The notes under the pieces are model-generated. The model was not told where the DNA came from. It saw nothing but the letters and a program-made list of their open reading frames with translations, and searched no databases. 64,000 nucleotides of DNA from positions 24,098,488 through 24,162,487 of the forward strand of contig NC_079480.1 in the NCBI RefSeq assembly GCF_026230105.1, read 5' to 3'. Below, piece by piece: positions 1 to 11,800 of the stretch. Each line of letters begins with the position of its first letter. Positions within the stretch are counted from its first letter, which is position 1. The DNA comes from Diorhabda sublineata (Eukaryota; Arthropoda; Insecta; Coleoptera; Chrysomelidae). The translations under genes and the position numbers were made by a program.

Positions 1-3000
1 GCATCAGTGTTGCAAGATAACGCTTAATTATCAGAATTAACACGAAAAATGTTTTATTTCATCGTTGGGTCGCAAAATTTTCAAATAATACCCATATTTT
101 ATGATTTTGGCAGACAGTTTGAAAAGCAACGGTTTTAACATCCAAAAGATATGTTTAAAAGTGAGGTTATGGGTGTAAAGAGGCATCAGTGCTGCCAGAT
201 GACTCGAAATTATCAGAATTAACATGAAAAATGTTTTATTTCATCGTTGGGTCGCAAAATTTTCAAATAATATCCTTATTTTAAGATTTTGGCAGACAGT
301 TTGAAAAGTAAAGGTTTTAACATCCAAAAGATGGGTTTAAAGTGAGGTTATGGGTGTAAAACGGCATCAGTGTTGCAAGATAACGCACAATTATCAGAAT
401 TAACACGAAAAATGTCTTATTTCTTCGTTAGGTCGCAAAATTTTCAAATAATACCCTTATTTTACGATTTTGGCAGACAATTTGAAGAGCAACAGTTTTA
501 ACACCCAAAAGATGGGTTTAAAGTGATGTTATGGGTGTAAAACGGCATCAGTGTTGCAAGATAGCGCATAATTATCAGAATTAACACGAAAAATGTCTTA
601 TTTCTTCGTTGGGTCGCAAAATTTTCAAATAATACCCATATTTTATGATTTTCGCAGACAATTTGAAAAGCAAAGGTTTTAACACCCAAAAGATGGGTTT
701 AAAGTGATGTTATGGGTGTAAAACGGCATCAGTGTTGCAAGATAGCGCATAATTATCAGAATTAACACGAAAAATGTCTTATTTCTTCGTTAGGTCGCAA
801 AATTTTCAAATAATACCCTTATTTTACGATTTTCGCAGACAATTTGAAGAGCAAAGGGTTTAACACCCAAAAGATGGGTTTAAAGTGAGGTTATGGGTGT
901 AAAACGGCATCAGTGTTGCAAGATAACGCATAATTATCAGAATTAACACGAAAAATGTCTTATTTCTTCGTTAGGTCGCAAAATTTTCAAATAATACCCT
1001 TATTTTACGATTTTGGCAGACAATTTGAAGAGCAACAGTTTTAACACCCAAAAGATGGGTTTAAAGTGATGTTATGGGTGTAAAACGGCATCAGTGTTGC
1101 AAGATAGCGCATAATTATCAGAATTAACACGAAAAATGTCTTATTTCTTCGTTAGGTCGCAAAATTTTCAAATAATACCCTTATTTTACGATTTTGGCAG
1201 ACAATTTGAAGAGCAACAGTTTTAACACCCAAAAGATGGGTTTAAAGTGATGTTATGGGTGTAAAACGGCATCAGTGTTGCAAGATAGCGCATAATTATC
1301 AGAATTAACACGAAAAATGTCTTATTTCTTCGTTGGGTCGCAAAATTTTCAAATAATACCCATATTTTATGATTTTCGCAGACAATTTGAAAAGCAAAGG
1401 TTTTAACACCCAAAAGATGGGTTTAAAGTGATGTTATGGGTGTAAAACGGCATCAGTGTTGCAAGATAGCGCATAATTATCAGAATTAACACGAAAAATG
1501 TCTTATTTCTTCGTTAGGTCGCAAAATTTTCAAATAATACCCTTATTTTACGATTTTGGCAGACAATTTGAAGAGCAACAGTTTTAACACCCAAAAGATG
1601 GGTTTAAAGTGATGTTATGGGTGTAAAACGGCATCAGTGTTGCAAGATAGCGCATAATTATCAGAATTAACACGAAAAATGTCTTATTTCTTCGTTAGGT
1701 CGCAAAATTTTCAAATAATACCCTTATTTTACGATTTTCGCAGACAATTTGAAGAGCAAAGGGTTTAACACCCAAAAGATGGGTTTAAAGTGATGTTATG
1801 GGTGTAAAACGGCATCAGTGTTGCAAGATAACGCATAATTATCAGAATTAACACGAAAAATGTCTTATTTCTTCGTTAGGTCGCAAAATTTTCAAATAAT
1901 ACCCTTATTTTACGATTTTGGCAGACAATTTGAAGAGCAACAGTTTTAACACCCAAAAGATGGGTTTAAAGTGATGTTATGGGTGTAAAACGGCATCAGT
2001 GTTGCAAGATAGCGCATAATTATCAGAATTAACACGAAAAATGTCTTATTTCTTCGTTGGGTCGCAAAATTTTCAAATAATACCCATATTTTATGATTTT
2101 CGCAGACAATTTGAAAAGCAAAGGTTTTAACACCCAAAAGATGGGTTTAAAGTGAGATTAAGGGTGTAAAACGGCATCAGTGTTGCAAGATAGCGCATAA
2201 TTATCAGAATTAACACGAAAAATGTCTTATTTCTTCGTTAGGTCGCAAAATTTTCAAATAATACCCTTATTTTACGATTTTCGCAGACAATTTGAAGAGC
2301 AAAGGGTTTAACACCCAAAAGATGGGTTTAAAGTGAGGTTATGGGTGTAAAACGGCATCAGTGTTGCAAGATAACGCATAATTATCAGAATTAACACGAA
2401 AAATGTCTTATTTCTTCGTTAGGTCGCAAAATTTTCAAATAATACCCTTATTTTACGATTTTGGCAGACAATTTGAAGAGCAAAGGGTTTAACACCCAAA
2501 AGATGGGTTTAAAGTGAGGTTATGGGTGTAAAACGGCATCAGTGTTGCAAGATAACGCATAATTATCAGAATTAACACGAAAAATGTCTTATTTCTTCGT
2601 TAGGTCGCAAAATTTTCAAATAATACCCTTATTTTACGATTTTGGCAGACAATTTGAAGAGCAACAGTTTTAACACCCAAAAGATGGGTTTAAAGTGATG
2701 TTATGGGTGTAAAACGGCATCAGTGTTGCAAGATAGCGCATAATTATCAGAATTAACACGAAAAATGTCTTATTTCTTCGTTAGGTCGCAAAATTTTCAA
2801 ATAATACCCTTATTTTACGATTTTGGCAGACAATTTGAAGAGCAACAGTTTTAACACCCAAAAGATGGGTTTAAAGTGATGTTATGGGTGTAAAACGGCA
2901 TCAGTGTTGCAAGATAGCGCATAATTATCAGAATTAACACGAAAAATGTCTTATTTCTTCGTTGGGTCGCAAAATTTTCAAATAATACCCATATTTTATG

Positions 3001-3950
3001 ATTTTCGCAGACAATTTGAAAAGCAAAGGTTTTAACACCCAAAAGATGGGTTTAAAGTGAGATTAAGGGTGTAAAACGGCATCAGTGTTGCAAGATAGCG
3101 CATAATTATCAGAATTAACACGAAAAATGTCTTATTTCTTCGTTAGGTCGCAAAATTTTCAAATAATACCCTTATTTTACGATTTTCGCAGACAATTTGA
3201 AGAGCAAAGGGTTTAACACCCAAAAGATGGGTTTAAAGTGATGTTATGGGTGTAAAACGGCATCAGTGTTGCAAGATAACGCATAATTATCAGAATTAAC
3301 ACGAAAAATGTCTTATTTCTTCGTTAGGTCGCAAAATTTTCAAATAATACCCTTATTTTACGATTTTCGCAGACAATTTGAAGAGCAAAGGGTTTAACAC
3401 CCAAAAGATGGGTTTAAAGTGAGGTTATGGGTGTAAAACGGCATCAGTGTTGCAAGATAACGCATAATTATCAGAATTAACACGAAAAATGTCTTATTTC
3501 TTCGTTAGGTCGCAAAATTTTCAAATAATACCCTTATTTTACGATTTTGGCAGACAATTTGAAGAGCAACAGTTTTAACACCCAAAAGATGGGTTTAAAG
3601 TGATGTTATGGGTGTAAAACGGCATCAGTGTTGCAAGATAGCGCATAATTATCAGAATTAACACGAAAAATGTCTTATTTCTTCGTTGGGTCGCAAAATT
3701 TTCAAATAATACCCATATTTTATGATTTTCGCAGACAATTTGAAAAGCAAAGGTTTTAACACCCAAAAGATGGGTTTAAAGTGAGATTAAGGGTGTAAAA
3801 CGGCATCAGTGTTGCAAGATAGCGCATAATTATCAGAATTAACACGAAAAATGTCTTATTTCTTCGTTAGGTCTCAAAATTTTCAAATAATACCCTTATT
3901 TTACGATTTTGGCAGACAATTTGAAGAGCAAAGGTTTTAACACCAAAAAG
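1..3950. repeat. 181-bp satellite array with higher-order repeats, open at left edge
   Basis: About 21 head-to-tail monomers of 181 bp run from the first base. Each carries the word gcatcagtgttgcaagata. Monomer variants recur every 724 bp (4 monomers) at 498, 1222 and 1946, then after 905 bp (5 monomers) at 2851 and after 724 bp at 3575, so the array has higher-order structure. The 63-codon minus-strand frames that recur with the same spacing come from the repeat and show no gene signature. The array continues left of the window, so its full size is unknown. Confidence 0.97.
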
Positions 3951-4070
3951 TATTAAACTGTGTTGCCAAATGCCAAGTAATTGTGAGATGTTAATATAAT
4001 TTTCATCGGAAGATCGAAAACTTTTCAAACGACACTCGTAAATACAGCAGTCATACACAAAATGGATGAC
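3951..4070. repeat. Degenerate edge monomer of the 181-bp satellite
   Basis: After the last good monomer the sequence still aligns to the unit, with gtgttgccaaatgcc in place of gtgttgcaagataac and tcgaaaacttttcaaac in place of tcgcaaaattttcaaat. It is much more diverged than the interior. Decay at the border is usual for satellites homogenised by unequal exchange. Confidence 0.75.
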
Positions 4071-4599
4071 AATGAGATGATGTAATAATATAATTGAATT
4101 ATTTTGTTTATTATGATGAATATTTAAATAAAAAACAGTTAATCGTATTTTATTGTAATTAATAATTAAAACTCACCCCTTTTACACATTGAAATACTGT
4201 AAGTACAAAGAAACAAACTAAATGGACTTTTCCCACTGCCATGGTTACTTATCACTGCTGCAATTTAACACGATATCTATTCTATCTGCTAAAAATCGTT
4301 ATCATTACTTTATTATCAATAAACACACACCCTAAATGTATTACTTTTTTTTTTCTCTCTAGATAAGTTGAAAGTATAAATATACGCGAGATTTGACTGG
4401 CAAGTTTTTTATTTACTGTATTTATAAACTGTTGAAGTGTTTGTATAAGATATCGATATTTGAAATGTTACGTTGTACTTAAAACGGGAATATGTGCGCC
4501 GCTATATCTTCCATAAAAAATTTCGGAACATCGTAATTTATACACAAAAAACCAGAGGCGGCTCAACTCAATGGGCCTTATAGGCACAAGGCTTGGAGT
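4071..4599. other. AT-rich spacer, nothing recognised
   Basis: I see no coding frame with family resemblance, no RNA gene and no clear repeat here, only AT-rich sequence with short homopolymer runs. Confidence 0.5.
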
Positions 4600-5290
4600 C
4601 GCTCTATTTTTCCTTCATCTATTTCTGTTCATGGCTGCTCCACGCCAGTTCTTTATTCCTATTCGTTCTAAATCTTCTCTACTTGTTTCTATCCAATTTT
4701 TCCGTGGACCCCCTCTTTTCCTTTTTGCTCCTTGTCCCCTTAACAAGGATCTTTTCACCCAACTATCTTCGTCCATTCTGGTTTCATGTCCCAGCTTGAC
4801 CAAACAGTACTTGGATCACTGCGTTCCTCCTTGGAACCTTTCACTCCCATATGTTTATTTTGCTCTTGAAATATACTTTGATCTCAATATTCCTCATAGG
4901 ACTCCAAACGTTTTGGTTCCTCTCGTCACTATTTTGTCGATTTCTCTGGTTTCAAATCCTTCGTTTGTCACTATCTCTTCCAGGTATTCGAACTCCTGGA
5001 CTATAGCTTTCTTTTCGAAGAGTAGGAACATTTTTTCTGGATCCTTTTTCGTAGACGAGGATTTGTGTTTTGTTAGTGTACATCATCCCCTGGATACAAG
5101 GGTAAACAGACAGTGGGTTACCTTCGACAACTACTTCATTCTAGGTGTTATTCAGTGTCATTTTCACCAAATGTTATAATTTCTTAGGTATTCCGAGTGC
5201 TGCTAGCGCATGGACCAAATGTTGTCTATTTATTGAGTCATACGCCTGCTTGAAATCCCCAAAGAGGAGCTTAAAGTTTAATCTTTGGTT
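4600..5290 (-). pseudogene. Non-LTR retrotransposon reverse transcriptase fragment
   Basis: Read on the minus strand, broken frames give FKQAYDSINRQHLV (5205-5280), the RT core region, then QEFEYLEEIVTNEGFETREI and RSILRSKYISRAKLYM, and finally GGPRKNWIETSREDLE near 4640-4720. These are the finger/palm and C-terminal tail patterns of LINE-type RT in insect genomes. Stops and frameshifts separate the pieces, and the endonuclease and N-terminal parts are missing. The 202-codon plus-strand frame over the same bases is a shadow. Confidence 0.8.
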
Positions 5291-5409
5291 CCTAATGTAG
5301 TCTTTTGATTGTGATTTTTTTTATTGGATCATATAGTACGTAGGACATGGCAAATGACCACCATGGCTTTCCATATACATACGCCCACGTTTCCCATGAC
5401 TATTCTTCA

Positions 5410-5710
5410 TAATTGTGGACGAGCTTCGTTAATGCCACGTTAAATCTCCTCCTTTAATGCACGCATGGTTGTGGGCTTGTTGATCTAGACCTGTGATTTT
5501 AAATAACCTTATAAAAAGAAATCTAATGGTGTTGAATCAGACGATATAGGAGGCCAATTCTGATCACTGAATCTAGAGAGTACACGACCTGGAAATACCT
5601 CATGTAGTAATTGAAGTGTTTCATGAGTTGTATGGAATGTGGCACCGTCTTGTTGAATGGCGGCGTTTCGCAATGCCTCTCATTGATCTAGAGCCACCTA
5701 GCGACTTGGT
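5410..5710 (-). pseudogene. Tc1/mariner-type DDE transposase C-terminal fragment
   Basis: The minus strand reads QQDGATFHTTHETLQLL, then FPGRVLSRFSDQNWPP and STPLDFFL followed by a stop and GYLKSQV. QQDGA...H carries the second catalytic Asp, and the DFFL region carries the last acidic position of this transposase class. Several in-frame stops show it is dead. It appears to belong to the same broad family as the N-terminal fragment at 36545, but the two pieces do not overlap, so this is inferred. Confidence 0.8.
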
Positions 5711-7020
5711 AGAAGAATTTACGTCAGCCAATTGGTGGATTTAAGAGACTGAAAGTCTCATTCTGTATTTTTTTATGTGTTGATACCACAAATCTAACGT
5801 ATTGATATTATTTTGTGAATTTTTCCGGGTTTTCGTATTCCTTAAGGGGGCCCCGTCATTATTTTAGCCCCGGGCCTTATAAATCTTAATCCGGCCCTGC
5901 CCCGAATTGTTCAGAAGTAAATACGAAGAAGTGATCAAGGTCGTTGAGTATCCCTTAACTTGATTCTTCAACTTTATCACCAGCTTTTGACTCATACCAT
6001 CTTCATCCAAGCAAAAAATAAAATAAAAAACAAATTATATAATCCCTTAATCGATTTTTGTAAAACAGATATGTTCTTAAACTTGGCTTATTTCCTCGTA
6101 ATAATCAGTATTGATCAGTTGTTTTATGTTTGATTTGAATTAGTATTCATTGCCATACTTTGGTTGCAAATTTATGAATCAATGTTAATTTCATATACGT
6201 GATAAACCACATCCTGTCTCCATTAAGTTGTAACGCCGTTTAAACGTAAACATGTTATAAAAAATGTACGTAACGTAATTCAAATCTCGATTTCCTTCAA
6301 AATCTACCAATAATATCGGAAAGATTGTTTTTATGATGGTTTTTGAATAAATTGGATGAAGTGTATAGAATTAAAAATCATTTTTTTTTCAAATAACCCT
6401 CGCATATTTTCGTTTTTATTGTTAAAAGTTTTTATACTTTTTTTTATGACAGTTTTTATTACAGTTTCCCACCTCTATTTTATCGGAAATTGCAGTTGTC
6501 GAAAGATGGCGTTTAATATATTTTCATATAGTCCCTGTATAGAGAAGTCTGGACAGGAGCTATAACGCCCATGTGTGTGTGAGAGAGAGAGAGAGAGAGC
6601 TCCGTGTCCTTTTCTATTCTGTCATTTCAAGAAATTACTAGCGTCGGTTTCCTATCATGTGGTCTCGCGAATGTAAACAAAATAGTCTAGAATTGCATTT
6701 GACTCGTCTCGTTTTGTAATTTCATTATTCATGTCTATAAATCCATCATAAATTTTATATAATTTGAATATATGTGGTAACATATATGTCCCAATAGTCA
6801 ATAACATTGTTCGATCATTTGAACAGACCACTGTTCCACGAGATGTTCTCATTGGAGCCGCCATTAATTTCGTAATACGAGACAAACCAATCGTTTCTAT
6901 ACATTCCTATACAGATTTAATATTATAAATGTATTTCAAACGTTATTGTATTGACGTGGCAACGCTGGTGAACGAATTCAGATAATCGCGTTATTTCAAT
7001 ACGTTACTACGAATCATTTA
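5711..7020. other. Spacer without recognised genes; TG/GA microsatellite at 6571-6599
   Basis: A GC-rich patch at 5845-5895 (ggccccg, cccgggcc, ccggccctg) resembles the edge of a decayed transposon. A short (TG)n-(GA)n tract lies at 6571-6599. Frames at 6356 and 6655 match nothing I know and have no splice or family support. Confidence 0.4.
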
Positions 7021-7026
7021 TAGTCT

Positions 7027-8790
7027 AGAGATGGAAATTTCTTCTAGTTCTTCTGTCGGTTCCAAAATAACAGCTTCTTTCTTTTTGAAAAACTATTTAA
7101 GAGGAATGACTTCCAAGTCTAGAGGAGGGAATTTGTTCTATCCGTCAGTTCCAAAATAACAGTTTCGCAGTTTCTGTTATTTTAATAGATTGCTATAGTA
7201 AATTGATGCTTTTTGTAATTTATTTTTTCTCTTTCGATTTTCATTTAATTTAACGAGTTTTATGTTTATTTATATTCGTATCTTTTTGAAAAACTATTGA
7301 ACATGAATCATTCAAAAGTCTAGAGGAGGGACTAACTTCTGTCAGTTCCAAAATAACAGCTTCTTGGTTTTTGTTGAAATAGCTTTTTTATTTAAAATCT
7401 TTTTATTTATTTTAACAGATTTCCATTGTAAATTGATGCTTTTTGTAATTTCTTTTCTACTATTTTCGATTTTTATATATCTTAACACGTTCTATGTTTA
7501 TTTATATACGTAGTTTTCTGAAAAACTATTTACCATGAATCATTTCGTCGATTTTTATAATTCTTAAAATGTTTCGGGTTTTTATATATTCGTACCTTTT
7601 TGTAAAACTATTTACCATGAATCAATTTAAAGTATAGAGGAGGGAATAACTTCTTGCTTTTCTGTCAGTTCCAAAATAACAACTCCGCGGCTTTTTTTTG
7701 ATAGAGTGTTTTTATTTCAAATCTTTTCAATTATTTCTACAGATTTCTATTGTAAATTGATGCTTTTTGTAATTTATTTTTTCTCTTTCGATTTTCATTT
7801 AATTTAACGAGTTTTATGTTTATTTATATTCGTATCTTTTTGAAAAACTATTCAACATGAATCATTCCAAAGTGTAGAGGAGGGACTAACTTATGTCAGT
7901 TCCAAAATAACAGCTTCTTGGTTTTTGTTGAAATAGCTTTTTTATTTAAAATCTTTTCATTTATTTTAACAGATTTCCATTGTAAATTGATGCTTTTTGT
8001 AATTTCTTTTCTACTATTTTCGATTTTTATATATCTTAACACGTTCTATGTTTATTTATATACGTAGTTTTCTGAAAAACTATTTACCATGAATCATTTC
8101 GTCGATTTTTATAATTCTTAAAATGTTTCGGGTTTTTATATATTCGTACCTTTTTGTAAAACTATTTACCATGAATCAATTTAAAGTATAGAGGAGGGAA
8201 TAACTTCTTGCTTTTCTGTCAGTTCCAAAATAACAACTCCGCGGCTTTTTTTTGATAGAGTGTTTTTATTTCAAATCTTTTCAATTATTTCTACAGATTT
8301 CTATTGTAAATTGATGCTTTTTGTAATTTATTTTTTCTCTTTCGATTTTCATTTAATTTAACGAGTTTTATGTTAATTTATATTCGTATCTTTTTGAAAA
8401 ACTATTGAACATGAATCATTCCAAAGTGTAGAGGAGGGACTAACTTCTGTCAGTTCCAAAATAACAGCTTCTTAGTTTTTGTTGAAATAGCTTTTTTATT
8501 TAAAATCTTTTTATTTATTTTAACAGATTTCCATTGTAAATTGATGCTTTTTGTAATTTCTTTTCTACTATTTTCGATTTTTATATATCTTAACACGTTC
8601 TATGTTTATTTATATCCGTATTTTTTTGAAAAACTATTTACCATGAATCATTTCGTCGATTTTTATAATTCTTAAAGTGTTTCGGGTTTTTATATATTCG
8701 TACTTTTTTGTAAATTTATTTACAATGAATCAATTTAAAGTATAGAGGAGGGAATAACTTCTTGCTTTTCTGTCAGTTCTAACCAAAATA
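7027..8790. repeat. Tandem array, 554-bp period built of two related subunits
   Basis: The box cagttccaaaataaca recurs near 7145, 7345, 7667, 7899, 8221, 8453 and 8776. The spacing alternates between about 322 and 232 bp, so the true period is 554 bp. Each subunit also has a tagaggaggga box and the word aatcatt or aatcaat. The copies from 7333, 7887 and 8441 are almost identical. The array ends about 100 bp past the stop codon of the neighbouring minus-strand takeout gene, so its transcripts may run into it. Confidence 0.9.
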
Positions 8791-8886
8791 ACAGCTTCGC
8801 ATTTTTTATTAAAAAACAACATTAATTCGATTATTAATTTAATTATAAATAAATTTTGATTATAAATATGTTACAATTCCTTAAAT

Positions 8887-11800
8887 CTAATCTAAAAATA
8901 ATTCCTTTATAGGAATTCGACTGAAAAACCGTTGGAATAGATCGTTATGGATAGCTAGCATTGCAGCTTTAACCGAATCCTTCAGATCTTCATTGACAAT
9001 TTCCCAATTATCGTTCAAAGCTTTGTTAATTATGGTACCTAAAAATATAATAAAGAAAAATCCAGACCCCATATTTTCGATCCAAAAAACTTACTCATCC
9101 TTTCGTTTCCGTTGAATACATTTTCGAAATCATACGTCACTTTTTTTAGAGTATAATCGAAGTCGCTTTTGACAAGTTTAGCGTATTCTTCACCATGTCT
9201 TTGCTCACTTTCCCATTCCAAATCGTATGAATATACACCTTCAGCTATAAAAACCAAAAATCTTAATGTTTTTATCGGAAATACTGATTGTGAATGCCGT
9301 GGACTCAATTAGCAATTAGTTGTAAATCAGAGCCGTTTGATCACCGAACAGGGGTGCCATGTTGTAAACACCAAACTATTTAACATGTGCAGTAACATTT
9401 TTTTTTCATAATTTGGTACAACTGTTTTTGAATCAATATTTCACAAATATGCACGCCACTCGTACCAAATTAATAAATGAAAAATAATGTTACATCTAAC
9501 AAACCGTCAGTCCATGTGGACTCATCATTTCCACTGTTTACCAATGAAACCGTCGAATCATAAACATAAATGCATTGGCCGAAGCTGTCGAAATATTCCT
9601 GCCAGACAGTCTGCGATAAGCAGTGGCATGGCTAGGTGAGATTTATTTAATTCAGAAATAGAAATATGCCGTTCTTTAGACCATGGGCGATTAAACACAA
9701 TGAAATTGCACAGTTTAGTGAGAAATATTGCGTCAAGTTTTGTCAGCTTGTGGTTTTAAAGCACAAAAAACTGAATAAACGGATGGTAATAACCGAATCG
9801 TCAAATATAGTTCGATGGTAACAAGATTTTTTGCGTCAGATAAAAAACTACTGAAGTTCTAATAGAAGAATGGGGTACAAAAAGGGCTCAGTACACGTCT
9901 GGTACTCTGTTTAAACCAAACGCCCTTACAGCTAGGTACAATTTAGTCATCTATTTACGTTTTATAATTTAATATTCAGTTGTAGCGAATATTTTTTCGC
10001 ATAAGTTAAAAATATTGTGAAAAGTATTTATAAAAATAATAAATTTATAAAATGAGGTATCTACGCCTATGGTAGATCAAACGAAATTGTCGGCAAGGGT
10101 TTCCATACAAGTTTTTATAATGTGCAATTGATATTGGAAGAACTATACAAAACACTGAGAAAAATATAGTCTAGAATCTCAACTTACTCATAGTTAATTT
10201 TGCTATTCCATGTCCATTTAAATTAAATACCAAAATCCGTCCGGCCATTTCGTATTGACCGGTTACGAATAACATCGGAACTGTGCTGAGCAAATGAGCT
10301 TTTTTCTTCTCGAAATTTACACTGGAAAAAAGTCAATATGAACCAATTTTGTATTATTTTCAAAACCACATTTATTGTTTTCCTGGTACAACAAAAATGT
10401 TTTTATTAACATATTCATCTTTACTATTGAGAAAATTATGAATCGTCATTATTTTTTAATTCAATACGTTCTTATCAAGAGTATACAGGGTGGTGCCTCG
10501 ATCATAGAATCATAAAATCCTAAATATTCGTTTCCCAAAATTCGTATTTACCTGAAGTACATTCGAACCATATTGTAATAAAATAATAACTTTTTGATAA
10601 TAAATAAATTTACAAATTGAAAATCATCGATGTCCTTCAATTTGAAAATTGCTTCCAACCCGAGGCAAATGATAGACACGTTAAAACCGGCCTCTTTTAG
10701 AAAGAAGACGAAAGTGCTGTTTCATCAAGACAAACTAATCGATAAAAACGATGGCGTTCTCGTATCACTGTCCGGCTCCGACTCCAATCTTGGTATTTGG
10801 TATCAAACCTAACAAGGACTGAACTGGGTATTATGTTGTGCCCTACTTGACATTACCAAAGGCCGATGTCCTTTGGAAAGCCGTGTCGATACTTTGGCCA
10901 AAACCTTTTGACCCAATTTGAACCAAGCTGCCTATGTTGAACCACGTCCATGTAAGTTCTGATCTATCACCAATGACGTGGTCTGCAAATTCTTCCTTCT
11001 TAATGCAGACAGCGGCATTCCGCATTATCCGTGATGCTCATAGTATGGAGATGGCTTCTTAGATGACCGTGTCTGATCACCCGGAAGTACTACAGCTTCC
11101 TTTACCGTATCCGACATTTCGTACGCCAAACTTTTCTTCTATCTATCCCCTCGTTTTCCTGGATATCTCCGTCTTTCATATTTACTTCAATTACTTCCTT
11201 CCAGGTCCTTGAGGGTCTTCCTCGTCTCCTTCTATTCTGTATGTTTTCTTCAGTCATCTGTTCTGCTCCATCCTCATCACAAATCCGTACCCGAGCAGTT
11301 GCTTTGTCTGTATTCTCGACGTGTTCTTCGTCGTAAACCTTCTGCACGATCTTCCCAAGTAGTCTCTTAACACAGCCTCAAATATTTACTCTTATCCAAC
11401 CATCAGTTGCCGGCACTCGCATAAGAACAAATTATAGTGGAATATCTTTCGATGAAAAATTGGAAAAAAACAGAGCCTTGTGGATCAGAAAATGGTATAC
11501 AAAGTTAAATTTATATTTTAATTTAATTCGAGGAATAACTTTTGAACAATTCTGTAAAAAACTTACTCTACTCTCAACGGTTTAACATGTTCTAATCCGT
11601 AAACTTTCAAATTCGTCAATTTCACCGAGAAATTATTACTACCATGAACTTCTATCAAAGGAATATCCATAGGAGCAAATTTTGGCAGTTTCAACTTCTT
11701 ATCACCTGAAAAAAAAATGTTTTCGTATCTAACTGATATTCTCTAAATAAATTATTCCTCAACTGATGTAATGTGAAATCCAGAGACTAAGTTTAAGCTC

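Noticed and set aside
498..3766. Repeated 63-codon frames in the 181-bp satellite
   Set aside because: They arise from identical monomers and have no start context, splice support or family resemblance.
4571..5179. 202-codon plus-strand open frame
   Set aside because: It lies opposite a recognisable minus-strand reverse transcriptase remnant and has no family resemblance, so it is a shadow.
6655..6885. 76-codon minus-strand frame
   Set aside because: No recognised motif, no neighbouring exons in phase, and chance length for AT-rich DNA.
10630..10812. 60-codon plus frame with KTKVLFHQD, mariner-like
   Set aside because: Only the short KVLFHQD motif fits; the rest does not follow the family pattern, so I do not annotate it as a gene or an element.
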